This document shows, piece by piece, positions 35,808 to 49,200 of a stretch of 64,000 bases of DNA (its first letter is position 1; the number at the start of each line of letters is the position of its first letter). Under the pieces are notes generated by a model. That model saw only the letters and a list, made by a program, of their open reading frames with translations. It did no database searches and had not been told where the DNA came from. The translations under genes and the position numbers were made by a program. Source of the stretch: Opisthorchis felineus. Lineage: Eukaryota > Platyhelminthes > Trematoda > Opisthorchiida > Opisthorchiidae. The stretch lies in NCBI GenBank assembly GCA_004794785.1, contig SJOL01002903.1:1-64000 (forward strand). The letters are read 5' to 3'.

Positions 35808-38800
35808 TATTTCCCCTCGCACATATCCTGGAAGACGTAAAATCATGCACGGCTCCTTGGGATCACACGGAAGTACCTGCAAAATGAAGAATTAGGCTCA
35901 AATGAGTAACTTGCATTGGTGGCATCTCGTCCGATCGCACAAACGCACCATGATGATGGCAGGGCAATTTCAACCAGCAGGACATGCTACGCAAAACCAT
36001 GTTTGTGAGCAGTTTGTGAACTCAAGTTCACATTCAACACCATGTGAAGGTCAGCCATGAGTATAATTCTAAGAGTAAAATCCACATGGCTGTCAGTTAC
36101 AACTGGGGAAAAATTAAACCTTGGTGAAAATGCCTCTCTGTCATATTTTCTTTCAACTGTATTCAATTCAGTTCAATTTATCAGCTATAAACCGTGTACC
36201 ATAGGCACATTGGTTCTAGCTGCTACAGTTTCGATTACCAGAAAACTGGAATGTGGGACGTACAACCAAGCCTTGGAGGCGAAGGCATGTTCAGTTTTTT
36301 CGGAAATTGGGTAGCTACGCATTGAAGGCGATATCTTTGATGTATATTTTTTATTGTCAGAGCAAGTCTACCCGTGATTTTCCACGGTAAATTGTCCGTG
36401 ACCTTCCCAAGCTTTTTCTTCTACGATAAATATTCCAGACCCATATTATTCCTGTACACTGTTCGGCATTCTGTAGCCCATAATAAGAGGTTTGAGTAAA
36501 TCTTCCTAAAGTCGCGAAAAGTTAAGAGGCTACAAATCGGGCCCAGAGTAGACTAAATTTCTCAACGACCAACTACCAAGATCCCGATAACATAATAAGA
36601 TTCCTCCATTCTACTGAACGTTCTCCAACCCGTTCGTGACATTGAGAGCAATTTTGCTCACCAACTAAGCACACGGAGTCATATATCTCGTATATGCACT
36701 CGTTTACGTTTGACCTCAGATTTCCTGAACAAACACAGCTTACATCAATACTTGGGTCTTATGGGTTGCATGGTTCCCCACCTCATCACCATCACCACCA
36801 GCATCATCATGAATGCATCGTCCGCTGTTCGGGCTGTAGGCACCCAGACTATAAGGAGTGATGCCATGGCCTGTTGCATACTAAATCCTAGCAATAAAGT
36901 AGGATTCAATTCTTTACTCGAGAAAATCATGTGCTAGCACGCTTGGGAGTCATTTTGTTCAAGGTTATCATTCATACATAAAGAGTGACAACGCATGAAT
37001 TTTCATATCTTTGGTCTGATATGACTCTTCTCAAGTGAGACCACCCCCTGAACAATGAAATCGCATTACTATCCACTCATCCGATCAATGATGTGGATAG
37101 ATTACCTACACCGTCCATGTCATCTATAGTAGGGGACAGCTAATTAACGTCCGCCTCTTATTGATGGCGAGTTTTCTGTAGTGGAGGTAGGTGTGCTAAT
37201 TCTGTGTGATGTGGACGAATTGTACTGGGTATTTAATCAGCTTCCGGAGGATGAAATTCGCCCACTTTCATGATACATGTTGGCCCGTTGAGGAAAAACA
37301 GAAGGCGCTGAGCCGTTGTATTACTGGACAAAGTCGGCGCCAAGTTAAAGACCGGTTACTGTAATTGCCTAATTCTGTTTTGCCAATACTTTAACACCAG
37401 ACGTTCATCTCGTCGGACAACCAAAAAGCACAAATTCTGGTAAGGACTGGGGTATTGCCAGTGGACGGACATTTCGGCCCCTGCTTTTATAACAGGTAAT
37501 CCCCTAATGGCCTCAAAATGATTAGATAGTCAGGAAACCATACCATAAAAGAATGCCACTTTACATAAAAAAAAACAAGACCGGGTGGCTAATGTCTGCA
37601 CTGACGGAGGGTGATAGACAACCGTAGAGCGTCCAAAAATGAGTATCAGTGGTACCTTTTGAATCACCGTATCAATAGCTAAAAAAGTTAGAAAAGTTTC
37701 GTGTCGCGTTCAGCTGCGTAGCTAACTGCCTACGCGCGTCGCTGCATGACAAGCTATATTAGAGATGTGATTTAACGGAAGTCTGTAAGCATTTTGTTCG
37801 ACATTTGCTTGAGGGAATTTGAGGTAATGTCTGCAGATTGAGGCTGATAGAGTCAATCTGAAACAACCAGTCCTGATCGATGGAATATTATGTGCTGTAA
37901 GGGAGACTCAATGACGCATGCTGTCGTGAAGCTTTGAAACATTTGCAGATATATCCGGACCTCATCTGGTAAAAACACTTGATCACGCGCCACCTCCGTA
38001 AAACGGAAGGTACTACAGACTGAGAGACTTGGAATCACCCTATTTCTAAAAGATAGTCGTAGTATTTACGAAAGCGCTTTTAGGTCAGTAAAACGTATCC
38101 TTTTTGTTTACAGGAGCAACAGCTCTTGAATGATAACTAACGAAAGACACTCCCCAAACATGTTGAGTGCATTTGGAATAAACAACCTAACCGATGTAGT
38201 CGCTTACTAGGAACAGTTCACTGTTCATACAATGCCACTCTGCAATATCCGTGAGCGAAAAATCATCATCATCATCATTGACAGCATAACATCAGTGTTC
38301 AGTAGTGATGCTGCGACGCCGTACAACCATGAGTTATTTGAAACACTCATTTTGGAGCAATGACTAAAATCTTTGCCCATCGGAAACTCTCAGAGACTTC
38401 TAGCCTGTGGTCGAAAGTTTTACCAAAACAGCCGGTTCACAGTGAAGAGGTAACTTGGATTCCTGAAATACAAATCTTTCTGTCAGTCATTGTAGTCTCT
38501 GCAAAATATGCAATTTTTTCTTTTCAGGACGAAACCGCAGTGTAACAAACTTAAGAGGAACTTCAACCATGCTTCATCCAAGTTTGTAAGTTGAACTAAC
38601 TGAGCAGTACACACTTACTTTTCAGTAAGCCCTCTACTTGTACGATGGCAAAGAAAAACATCGTATGAAGTTAGCGACTAAACCCTAAAACGTACAACAC
38701 TAACGTCTGAAGCTGTCAGATTCGTCTCAAGGTTTGGACTATGCAAGAACTTGGATAACAAATTTTCAGAAGAAAATAATCAGAAAACTGTGTAGATATC

Positions 38801-38870
38801 AATACGAAATGGTGCTCTCATTAAATGCGGACCATTTGTCATACTTTATGGAAGTTAACTAAATTCTCAC
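35808..38870. other. Probable last long intron of the EGF/TSP1 gene
   Basis: No exon was identified here with confidence. A minus frame at 37853-38038 is open but lacks matching splice sites, and short ATC repeats lie at 36782-36810 and 38262-38279. If the TSP1 unit is complete in the protein, a small exon carrying two cysteines should lie between here and 32726. Confidence 0.35.
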
Positions 38871-41800
38871 CTCCTCTGATGTTCCAGTGCACCGTATTGT
38901 CGGGGTATAGTTTGCCAGTAATTCTTTGTTTAGCGAACGGCTTTTTCTACCTAAACCGAGCAGATCTTCACGACTCGTAGAATTCAGACAGCGACGCCGA
39001 CGCCAGCGATAACGCGTTAGACCACAGTCGCGAGGGAGACACTGAGACAAAGACGACCACGCAGACCATGTACCGATCGGGATTTCACAATTTGGACCTG
39101 GAAAAGGAACCTGGTAATCAGTAACTTAACAAAAAAGTGAAAATTTCCAATCCTTATAGGTTTTATGAAAACTTTATCTGAAAAAGAACGACATTCAAAA
39201 ACCATGCGAAGGAAAATGCAAGAACGCAAGATATGAACAAAAAGGTAACATCAAAAAGTAGGCCGAATTCACTATCAGGATACCAAGAGCACATGCTTTT
39301 CAAGCTGCATTACCATCAAGGAACTCAATCAGTCATACATGGCTTTTCGACCATCCATAAGGAAAGATGAATGTCACCTTTCTGATTCCCAAATTCAGCT
39401 TTTCCTTGTCACTTTCAATAAGCGCATTCGAACTTCTAATAAGCAGGTTTAGCTGGTTGTTATCTATTTGTACCCGCCACTTACCGCTTAAAGATAATGA
39501 TCCACTTGCAGTCTGGGAGACTCTCTAGAACTTGCTGATCTGTCGTACGGTGTGGTCGTGTGCGAAAAATTGTAGTATAATACCGAATAGCTGATGGCGC
39601 CAGCAAATTTAAGCATATTGGGTGCTCATGACAATGAATAGACCTCAACCGCACTCGGTATGCATGCACATAGATATAAGAACAACTGATACCCATCAGC
39701 CCCAAATGGTTACTCTACTGAATTCACGTCGGTGAACTAACTTTGTGCAACTACCTATTGCTCCAAAACCACGGTTACACTAACAGCCCTTTTCTGATGT
39801 CATCCACCTACATTCGTTTTCACTTCATCTAAATGAACTGGAAATTTGCCTGTTAAGGCGAATTGTCTGGAGAGTATCACGCAGCCAATCTAAAAAGTTT
39901 GGTCCTACTGATTTCCCATTTAAATTGGAATGTGAGCTGCCCAAACCTAGGTTAGAATTCACCGAAAGCGTGAATTATTCGCGGCTTTGGTGACCATTGC
40001 CAGCTCACTATCTAGGTCTATGTGTGATGTCAGACTTGGTCCACGATGGAGCATCAGCACTGAAATACCAGTGATATCTCTCCAAAACGATGTGGTAAAA
40101 CAATGATTATCACGCTTTCGAAATGTTTTACTAAGGAAGACTATGTGTGACTAACACAATACCCGGATGCCAAAATCATTTCAGCAAATGGGGATGTTTT
40201 TTTCTCAAAATGATTATTTGCAGCGAAACTCACCACTTTTTCCTGATGGGTAGCAAACATGGCCAACGGATAATCAACTGTAAAGTAGTCTTGGTTGGTC
40301 ATTACCATATTACTTTCAAGATAGTTACTAAACCATTCAATGAGTACAAAACTAGAATTGAGAAATGCGGCTTCTACTTACCTGAAAATAATGGAGAACC
40401 ATCCACCGCCGTTGGACAAAGACATATTGCACGTGACATGTCTGCTGAAGTAATACATTGCCCACCATTCATACATGTTACACCACGGTGCATGATATAC
40501 GATTTCGGATTTGACCCGTTAAGAACTGCAGCCCAGTCCTCACTTTCCGTTATGAGAGGCTCCTCGTCCTTGGACAAATCGATGGCATTTTTATTCAAAG
40601 TAGAAATGGCGTAAAATGTTTGACACGGATCACGTCGGACGAAACAATTGTCTTCGGATAGTTCAAGAAGAGGTTCATAACCATATTGACAAGTACAGTT
40701 GTATGAATCAGTTCCGAGAACCCCATTGCATTCATTGCCCAAATGTACACGACAGTTCTCATTACCCGTTGTTTGAGACTTGAGAAAGTTTTGAAAAAAG
40801 ATGAAAATGTGCCAATAGACAATAAGTAATTAGTATAACCTGAGCCGAGCTAATTATTTTAGAACGATATCAGAGCTACTCTTTTTTGAATTTCTACACT
40901 CTCTCCTACCTTAGAAACTTAAAGTTGTGATGAACTGCTTGAGCGGAGATGACTGTTGAGTAGATGCTCACTTATAAACCCGCCTACGAAAATAAGAACA
41001 TATAAACCAGTATCTTTCGGGGATGAAATACTCAAGTGACTACGACAATTGGCGTGACCAGTTCATTAGGAAATAGCGGTTCCTTCATTCTTTATCACTG
41101 AAATCATATTTTTGATTTGTTTTAAGAAAACTACAATGTCTCGCTCTAGTCCTCGCGATTCGTCTGCGGTTACTTGGTCGTGTAAAATACACGATTACTT
41201 CATACAAGCACCTCAGAATCCTGGATGCTGGCTGGCCCAGATAACAAATAAATCTTGTGTTGGATGTGGACAGTCCCATTTTTAAGAACAAAAACCATTG
41301 CTCTGCTGGAATTTAGGTAGAATGACGTATTCAATGAGTATCCTGGGGGACAAATCTGCAGCCCGCTATCCATCCACTATTGTCGCACTTTCTATTACTC
41401 TGGCAAAACTAGCTGCCCAAACACCTGGTGAACCCAGTTGGTAACTTCAACCAATAAAATCTACCCTTCCTGTTAATTGTTATGTGTTAAGCTATTTTGG
41501 TTGTCTTGATTGATCATTTCCATCTTATGAACATCATCCCATATTCTGGTCTCTAGCGCTACCAGTTGACACTCATTCACCAGTTCTTCAGATTCGTGTA
41601 ATTTAAGTAAGCGACAGACTGAAGTGTGTTCATTTACCCCTAAGTCCATGTTGCGGGTAAAAAAAGGCTCTGAAACCTTGGTTTGTTTGTTCTTCTGCTT
41701 GAATATAAATCACATCAGTCTTACTTTGGCCTTTCCAGAAACCTTCGAACGTACCTGACCTTTGAAGACGTTATTCACATGGGCTGTCTACAGCTTTCCA

Positions 41801-44800
41801 AGTCTGACAACAATCGACTGACTTAACTACCTACTGGTCGGCTTACTTCGACAGAATAACTAGCTAGTGAACAGCATTCATAATCTAAAAACGAATCCCT
41901 CGCCTTAAAAAATAACTTCTTTCCTATGCGTCACTCGTGATCGGATATCGTAACTATAGTACTGCTACCTGAACTTGTTTTGATTGAACCAGTAGTACCT
42001 ACCTGATGACTAGCGAAATAAACTCGTTTGCAAATCCAAATGCTGTTAATGACAGACTCAAATGAATCTCTTGTTTCGAATGCTATGTGACTGAGCGTGC
42101 TGCCTTAAATTTCAGTTGACACGACATAATCGTGATATCGCAGTATGTTTTCTTGTTACAACACAACTCATGTTGCTAGTAAAGAGATCTCACCAACATT
42201 ATGAGCAGCATCATGTTCGATGGCACGAAGTCAGCTTCGCGAACTTATTATCAGAGGTCCACATACATCCGCTGATTGCACTTGTTCAGACAGACTCAAC
42301 TAATTAAGCCAATAAGCCATCATAGCCTACTCAGTTGGACTTGTAGCCATTGAAAACTCGTTGCTCTATGATTTTGTCCCAGGCATCCATAGGCGATGAA
42401 CCCCACGCAGACTGAAACTCAGCAGTGGTTGATGCATTGAAAAGAATTCGGTTTGAAGACACGAAAGCCTGGTGTGGCAATAAGATCCTGGGGCCAATAT
42501 TCACTTGAACGGCAAGCAACTAAACATTTGGTTCTAATCGGACTGACCTCTACTGAACAGCACATGTTAGCAGAGGAATGGTAGCCAGGTACGGTATCAG
42601 TAGGAAAGACAGCTGACAAGTTCCACAACCACTAAGCTTTCTCACGTTATTATTTATTGAAATAAGCAGCTTGTTTTCTCCATGATCAACTCATTGTTAC
42701 GCCAGACAATCGTCTGGTTAACCCTCAAAATAGGGCTTGTTGGATGAGCCAGAAACCGTGGCAGGCCACTGCATTCCATTCTAACCGCAGAGTGCAGATG
42801 ATCTTGGCTGGCTCCTTGGTAGCATAAGCTAAATTTGGTTCATGATCATGATGGCCGTTTTGTGTGGGATACAGATTTTACTGACAGTCTCGCATCGCGT
42901 GTTCACATGGTACGTGCGCATTTATGAAGGCATGCCCTTATGATGGGTTGGTAGTGAAAAAAAAACGAAAAGCGGGTTCCCGGGGCAGGATTTGCCAAGT
43001 CGCAGTGCATTCCCTGTCGGACACCTGTGTTTCCACCACCCTGCGCCGACGAGCCCTCACAAAGGAGAGGTGGTTACACATGCGACGTGAGATGAAACCT
43101 CGAACTCGCAGTGTTACCCAGGCGAAATAAAACCGGAGGCTGAACAGTAAGAAACAGTGCTAAGGTCACTATCCTGTCCAACTGATGGCTCGTAGATATC
43201 AGCATCTGTGGCGGCAACCATACAGTTGTAACCCATGGCGTACGCGAACAGTAGCTCAGTGGACCGCACTACTCGCAAGAGGCACCCGAGGCTGTCTACT
43301 TCCAGCTAATAGTCAGCACGCTCTCGACAACCTTCGAAAAAAGTCACTTCTGGCAACAGTACAGGCATCACACACTATAGTGTCCAGATCGCTAACGCAG
43401 GTCGTTTTCAAATCTGCAACTCAAGTGTAGACAGAATACATTAAGGTGGACAAAACAAAACGCACACAAAATATGACAGAGCACATACAGGGCAGGTACA
43501 AAACAGGATAAATCTAAGGGCTTCGCATAGCAAACCGCATTGAGTTCCTATAGGTTTGAGTGCTTGTGCTTTCCTGAACTGCGGCAAGGGATTCCTCCCA
43601 CCAACGGACACATAAGTATATATATGTGTATCTGTATGTGCGCAAGCAGAGACGAAAGTCCAAGTCCTTGTAGGAAAAGTCCAATCCATATTAGTGGGCA
43701 TTCCTGTGGTGAATGGCCAAAGTAAGTTTTTCAGTGAAGATTGCAGCACATCTGAAGCCGCATAAAAGCACATGTTCCCAGCTTCTCCGTGTAAAGGAAC
43801 AAGCTTCAAAAGATCCATTGCCTGTACAGGTCAATCCTTGTCAAAATAAGACTAGCTGATTTGTTATTCCATACTAAGCATTTATATGTGTGAAGAAAAT
43901 GATAATCCCCAACTGTCATAATTTGGATACTATTATTTCAGTCGTTTCCGGGTAAGCTTAACCTGCCGTGACTCTCCATGGTTTTCAGTTGATTCTCCGT
44001 ATAGTGTGAGAATCGATGCATACAGGACGCACTGTTTAGAAGTTACCAGTAATACAGTAACAATCAAACGAAGCTGTGGGTGGCGGTAGCACGATTCTTA
44101 CATTCACAGTCTAAACGACAAACTACGGGGTGGCAAGTTGGAAGACCTAGTTGACAGTAATAAATCTACATATTGGGACTGTACTCAAGAATGAACATGG
44201 TTAGACAAGCTTTTCCACATATTACCTTGTTTAGCCGCTCAAAACAAGCATTCCTCTCAAGTGAACAATCCTCCCCCATATACTCCGACTTGCACACACA
44301 CTTGACTTTGGCGTCATCTGTAGCAACACAACGTAAGGTGTTGTTTGACACACAAGGCGGATATTTGTCGTTTAAACAAGGGTTCTTCCGTCGACAAGTC
44401 AGAAGATATGGGTCCCACTCGGCCATCGATTCACAGTCGCATTTAAAGTCATTCTGTTGGGACAGAAGTGATCTTTTGGATAACATTTGAAGGAAGCAGT
44501 AATGTTCGAGAGTAGATGGACACATTTTAATGAATTACATTATTGCAAGGCAGTGAAGCACCAGTGTTCTTCTTTGATGTTGTTGTCTGAGATGATGATG
44601 GCCAAACAGAACACGGGATGGGTGTTATGGCAACCTGCCTGATTACTGCAAGCTTGTAAAAGTAGAGTAAGATCCATCCGCAGCGTGTTACTTTACAGCG
44701 ACTACCAACATTCAGTGACAGCATTTGACAGCTGCTGCAAAATGTTCGCCTCAAGCCCCATATACTTAAACCCGTCTGAATGACAGAGTTACCTTAAGTA

Positions 44801-46247
44801 AATAGGGTAGTACCTCGCTATCACCAGTGTTCCTCCCTTAAAATGAAATATTCAATGTACACTTCCTACTGGGATAGGTCCCACTTCAAGGAAGACCCCT
44901 AGGTTAAATCATTCTTCAGTTCGTAAAATTTTATTGTTCGACCGCAGGAGGCGGCTCTGTTTGTGTTGATTGTACAAGAACCAAACAGCTATTTATGACA
45001 TTTAACAACGCTGCACCTATGCACTGTTCTAAATAATGAAAAATGTCTGAACTAGCTGTATTCCATCTTGACAGCGTGGCCATTTCGAGACTAATGCAAA
45101 ACGCAGCTAAACTGAGTTGGTTTGCCAACGAAACAATTGAAGTAGCTGGTGGTTATGTTTGTGCGACTAATAGCAGTGTAAAAGAGGTGAAAAATGTTCC
45201 AATAAACTCGGCCATATACCCCACAGATGTATCTCGCTGAAATGAATCTGAACAACTGGTTATTCTATACCGATAAACTGCTTCAGTTTTGAGTTTCCTT
45301 TTATTACATTGTCGACTTTAGGCTGAAACTTATTATAACATGATCCAAGATTGGCATTCTAAGTAGAGCTTGTATCACTGAAAAACTCATTTTAGTTTTG
45401 GCCTTCCTATGAGACTGCAACTTGATCAACTTCAACACCTGATCGAGTTTTTCCCCTGTTATTCACGGCACACGGTTTAGTGTTCACCATCGTGTAGTAG
45501 GTGTTTCGCAGCCACTGAAATGCTAACGACTTACTGGATTAACCTGTTTAGTGATAGGCCATGTTTTTCATGTTGTACATGAGGGTGTTGGATTAACCTT
45601 TGACCAATACCACTCAGGAGACTAATGAAAACGAAAAGGAGGTTAATTTATCCTCGTTCAACTTTAATGAAGCCACATCCTGTGTCACATAATTGTAATG
45701 GTACAACTCGCCACCACTCGCTCTAAGGTCATATTCGACTTATTTTGTCTACGGATTTCCACTAAAGGTTCTCAGGTTCTCTCATTCATACTGTCCATAC
45801 GTACCATAGCGACTTATTACGATGCAACCCCTAACACCGCTTGTGGCGCTTTCGATCTTTGCCATCTCTAAACAGCTCACTCGTGTTATAGCTCGAAACA
45901 ATCATCTTCACTTTAAAAATTTGCACAAAGAGAGGAGGGGTAGGTCACGTAACGATGGCGGAGGTGGTGGATGCGTACGCTGCCTGATTTGTACGACAAA
46001 TTGCTAATAAGAAAGCAGCTCGTCTTCACATAACTGAGAAAACACTTTGAAAAATAAAGGAGGCACCTCGGTACAAGAAAAAAGGAGTAGCTGACTGCGT
46101 AGGTGAGCCCTTAAGTTGAGCAAACAACCTGAACAACATGTGTGACTCCAAACTTCGCATCTGAATAGGTTGGAAGACGCACATCTTACGTCTTACGCGT
46201 CAAAGTGTTTGATCCTCCGGGGTTGATGTGTGCAGAAAACCGAACTT

Positions 46248-46281
<34 letters not shown>

Positions 46282-49200
46282 TTTATAATCGTCTGCTAAC
46301 AAGGCTAAAATATACCCGCACTCTGAGGTGAATTACTTTCTGAATAACCAAGGCAGTTTTCTAGTATAAAAACAAACGCTATCCCATCAGCCATATATTT
46401 ATCAAACACTCCCATATTTCGTAATCTGAAAATAGTCATTAGATCGAAACCTGGTAAGTCTTTTTTTGATTACCTCAAATGAACCAGTCACCTCACAGAT
46501 CTTTGTGTTGTTCACCAGAGGGATTCTGCGACATGGATTCCCAAGACACGGGTTGGGGCAAGTGGCTTCCAATTTGGAACGTAGGTCCTTTTTCCCGCTT
46601 GCATCGGTCATTTCATCATACTTTGCCCACCCCTTCCGTATGAATCGGGAATGAAACAAAATGGAAGAGAGAAAGGAATTTTGCATCGTTACACTGTTCA
46701 CTCTAACCACTGAAAGACTGGGCTTATTGATGAGTCTGATGACAGGTGCTGTAGATTTCTACCAAGAAAGGCACTGCAGTTTATGGCAAAACTCTCACTG
46801 AAAAAGATCTACGATGGAACCAGGGTCAGGAGGTCAATGCTGCAATACGTCTCACAACCAAGTTGAATGAGTGTATGGTAATGCACTCAGTGATAGAAGC
46901 TAGATAGGTCCATGGTCGTCTTCCCGGTCAATTCTGTTTATATTAATCAGTCGTGAAAACGTCTCGCCGACTGGAAAAAACTTACAACTAAGCGAGATTT
47001 TTCTTGTGGCTTGTGACTTCTGTCCTATGAATAATAAAGAAACTTTACACTTGTGTGCATTTATTGATTATCTAATGCTAACCATGCAAAGTAAACCATT
47101 TTTGAGCTATGAGAAAGAGGTAATTGTTTTCTGATTCTTTGGAGTATGTCGGCAGCAAGTTAGCCATAGGGATCAGCATACCGATAATGGACCAGCTCTT
47201 GTCAAATTATATGTTTTTAATGGCAGAATGAACCACGGCAAATAATACAAACAAGATGTCGATTCTTACACTTTCATGATCTGCGAAAATCAAGCTATGT
47301 ATTGACTGAAATGGCTGATATCCTGAATTTAGACTAAACCCGAATCAACATCAAAATGTAGTAATAAACTTGTTCAGGTAGTTCCATAGCATTATATGTA
47401 CTTGGTTGTTGATCTGTTCGCCAAGCTTCGCAGTTGGATTGGTGACGTTTCCCCACCGATCGAGGTGACGCCGTCAGTGCGGGGTTGACGACCGACGATG
47501 TCACCTCGACTGGTGATAAAACGTTTGCAATGCAACTACCAAGCTCGACTAGATAGCGCAGTGGTTAGTGAGCAGAGTTACTGACCGAAAGGTCCGTGGT
47601 TCGAACCCAATCTCTGCCTCTCGAATTCCCCTGTCTAGGCTTAGGCAACCTGACAGTATCCCAGCCCTCATGCTTCCTCCGGGTGGCATGGCAGTTAGGC
47701 ACCGAAAGGGTGCTACAGCTGAATAATTATCACCAAGCTCGACGAACAGACCAACAACCAACCAGCACACCCGAGTTACCCATATTCTGCAAAATTGCCA
47801 TTATATGTACGTCAGATGTAAAAATAAACTAACGCCCATAAAAAGGAGAACACCAAGCATAAAGGACCCTCTTAGCTTCTCCCAGTTACCGATCACTCTT
47901 GTTAGGTGATGAATCACTAGACCGTGGTGAACGGGAATGCCACTGTGCATTCATCAAGGGAGTAAACTCTGCTCTATAGAGTAACATATAAAATTGTGAA
48001 AGATACACACATTCCGATTTTTTCAGAGTTTGTTGTTACATATGTATCAGTTTCTACCCGCACGTCAACAAAAATAGAATGAAAATAACTTTTTTGCTGT
48101 TAAGATTAAGCGAATAAAACAATAAGGAAGTTAATACTGTGGTAATCTATTCGGGAGAGTTAGTCATCTGGGAGAATCGACCCGTTGCAGTTTCGGTCAA
48201 GCAATTCTGGATAAGGGCGTCTATGTGCTGAAGTTCAAAAGGCCGTGAAGCTGTACACTTGTACGCTTCGAGGACTCAGGGTTAGGTTGAGAAGCTGAGT
48301 CGTTTTCTGAACTAGTTTTGTAACTAGATAGCAGGACAGTATGATTTCGCTCCCGATAAAAAATCCAAACACGATAGCGTGTGCTCCACTGATTAGAAGT
48401 AGTAACGCGATTAGAGTAGGATAGATGTACCATAAACTTTTGCCAACGATAAAATGGACAGACAGCAGACAGCCAACGTAACTGCCGTAGTGTGAGCAAC
48501 GGAGGGAAACCTTTCCTAGTTCACATTAGGGGATATTATTGCTTGGGGGATAGGTCATTGTAACGGTTCAAAACAAGAATCGTGCTATCGAGAAGACGCC
48601 AAGAATGTGCGTTTATTTGTTTGTCGAGTTAGGAAAATGTCTACAGCAAGATGTATTGCCAGATGGACTCAAGGTAGCTCATCGGTTACGCCGCGAACTT
48701 AAGGACCGGAAAGTTCCTGGTTTGAAACTAAGCCAAGCCCCTCGACTTCCCTGTCTAGGCTTGAGCAACTGGGCAGTATCTCAATCCTCGCACTTCCTTT
48801 GGGCGGCATGGCAGCTAGGCACTGAAGGTGTACCGCAGCTGAAAGATTATTTTTAAAGTCTGTTGCCAGATCTGTACGGCGTTGATCCTCTCAATAACGG
48901 AAAAGTACATGAATCAGATATCTTTGGCTCCTGTTTTCCGATATTTTGTTCCGTTTGTCAGACGCCGCTTATATTCCAAAGGGGTTAAACGGTTTACTAG
49001 GTCACCTAAAGCTGGTAACTATAAAAAAAGTGTGGCTGTGTGATCAAACGCATGCTGGTCTTATAACAATGTATACACGTCATATATACATATATATATA
49101 TATATATATCCATAGTTCACGTTTTATGACAAATATGGTAAAAACCTACCATTGTGCACCACTGATAAAGGAAAATTATCGGCATGCCTTGTAATGGATC

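Noticed and set aside
38262..38279. ATC/GAT trinucleotide runs here and at 23119-23137
   Set aside because: Ordinary short microsatellites with no further structure.
40147..40614. 155-codon plus-strand open frame
   Set aside because: It is the shadow of EGF exon 5 on the minus strand, which has cysteine spacing and splice sites.
42924..43430. Basic plus-strand frames (RRRALTKERW and following)
   Set aside because: They are compatible with LINE debris but carry no diagnostic motif, so no element was called.
43441..43818. 125-codon minus-strand frame in the intron between EGF exons 4 and 5
   Set aside because: It spans a CA/TA-rich stretch, has no matching splice phase, and exons 4 and 5 complete an EGF unit when joined directly.
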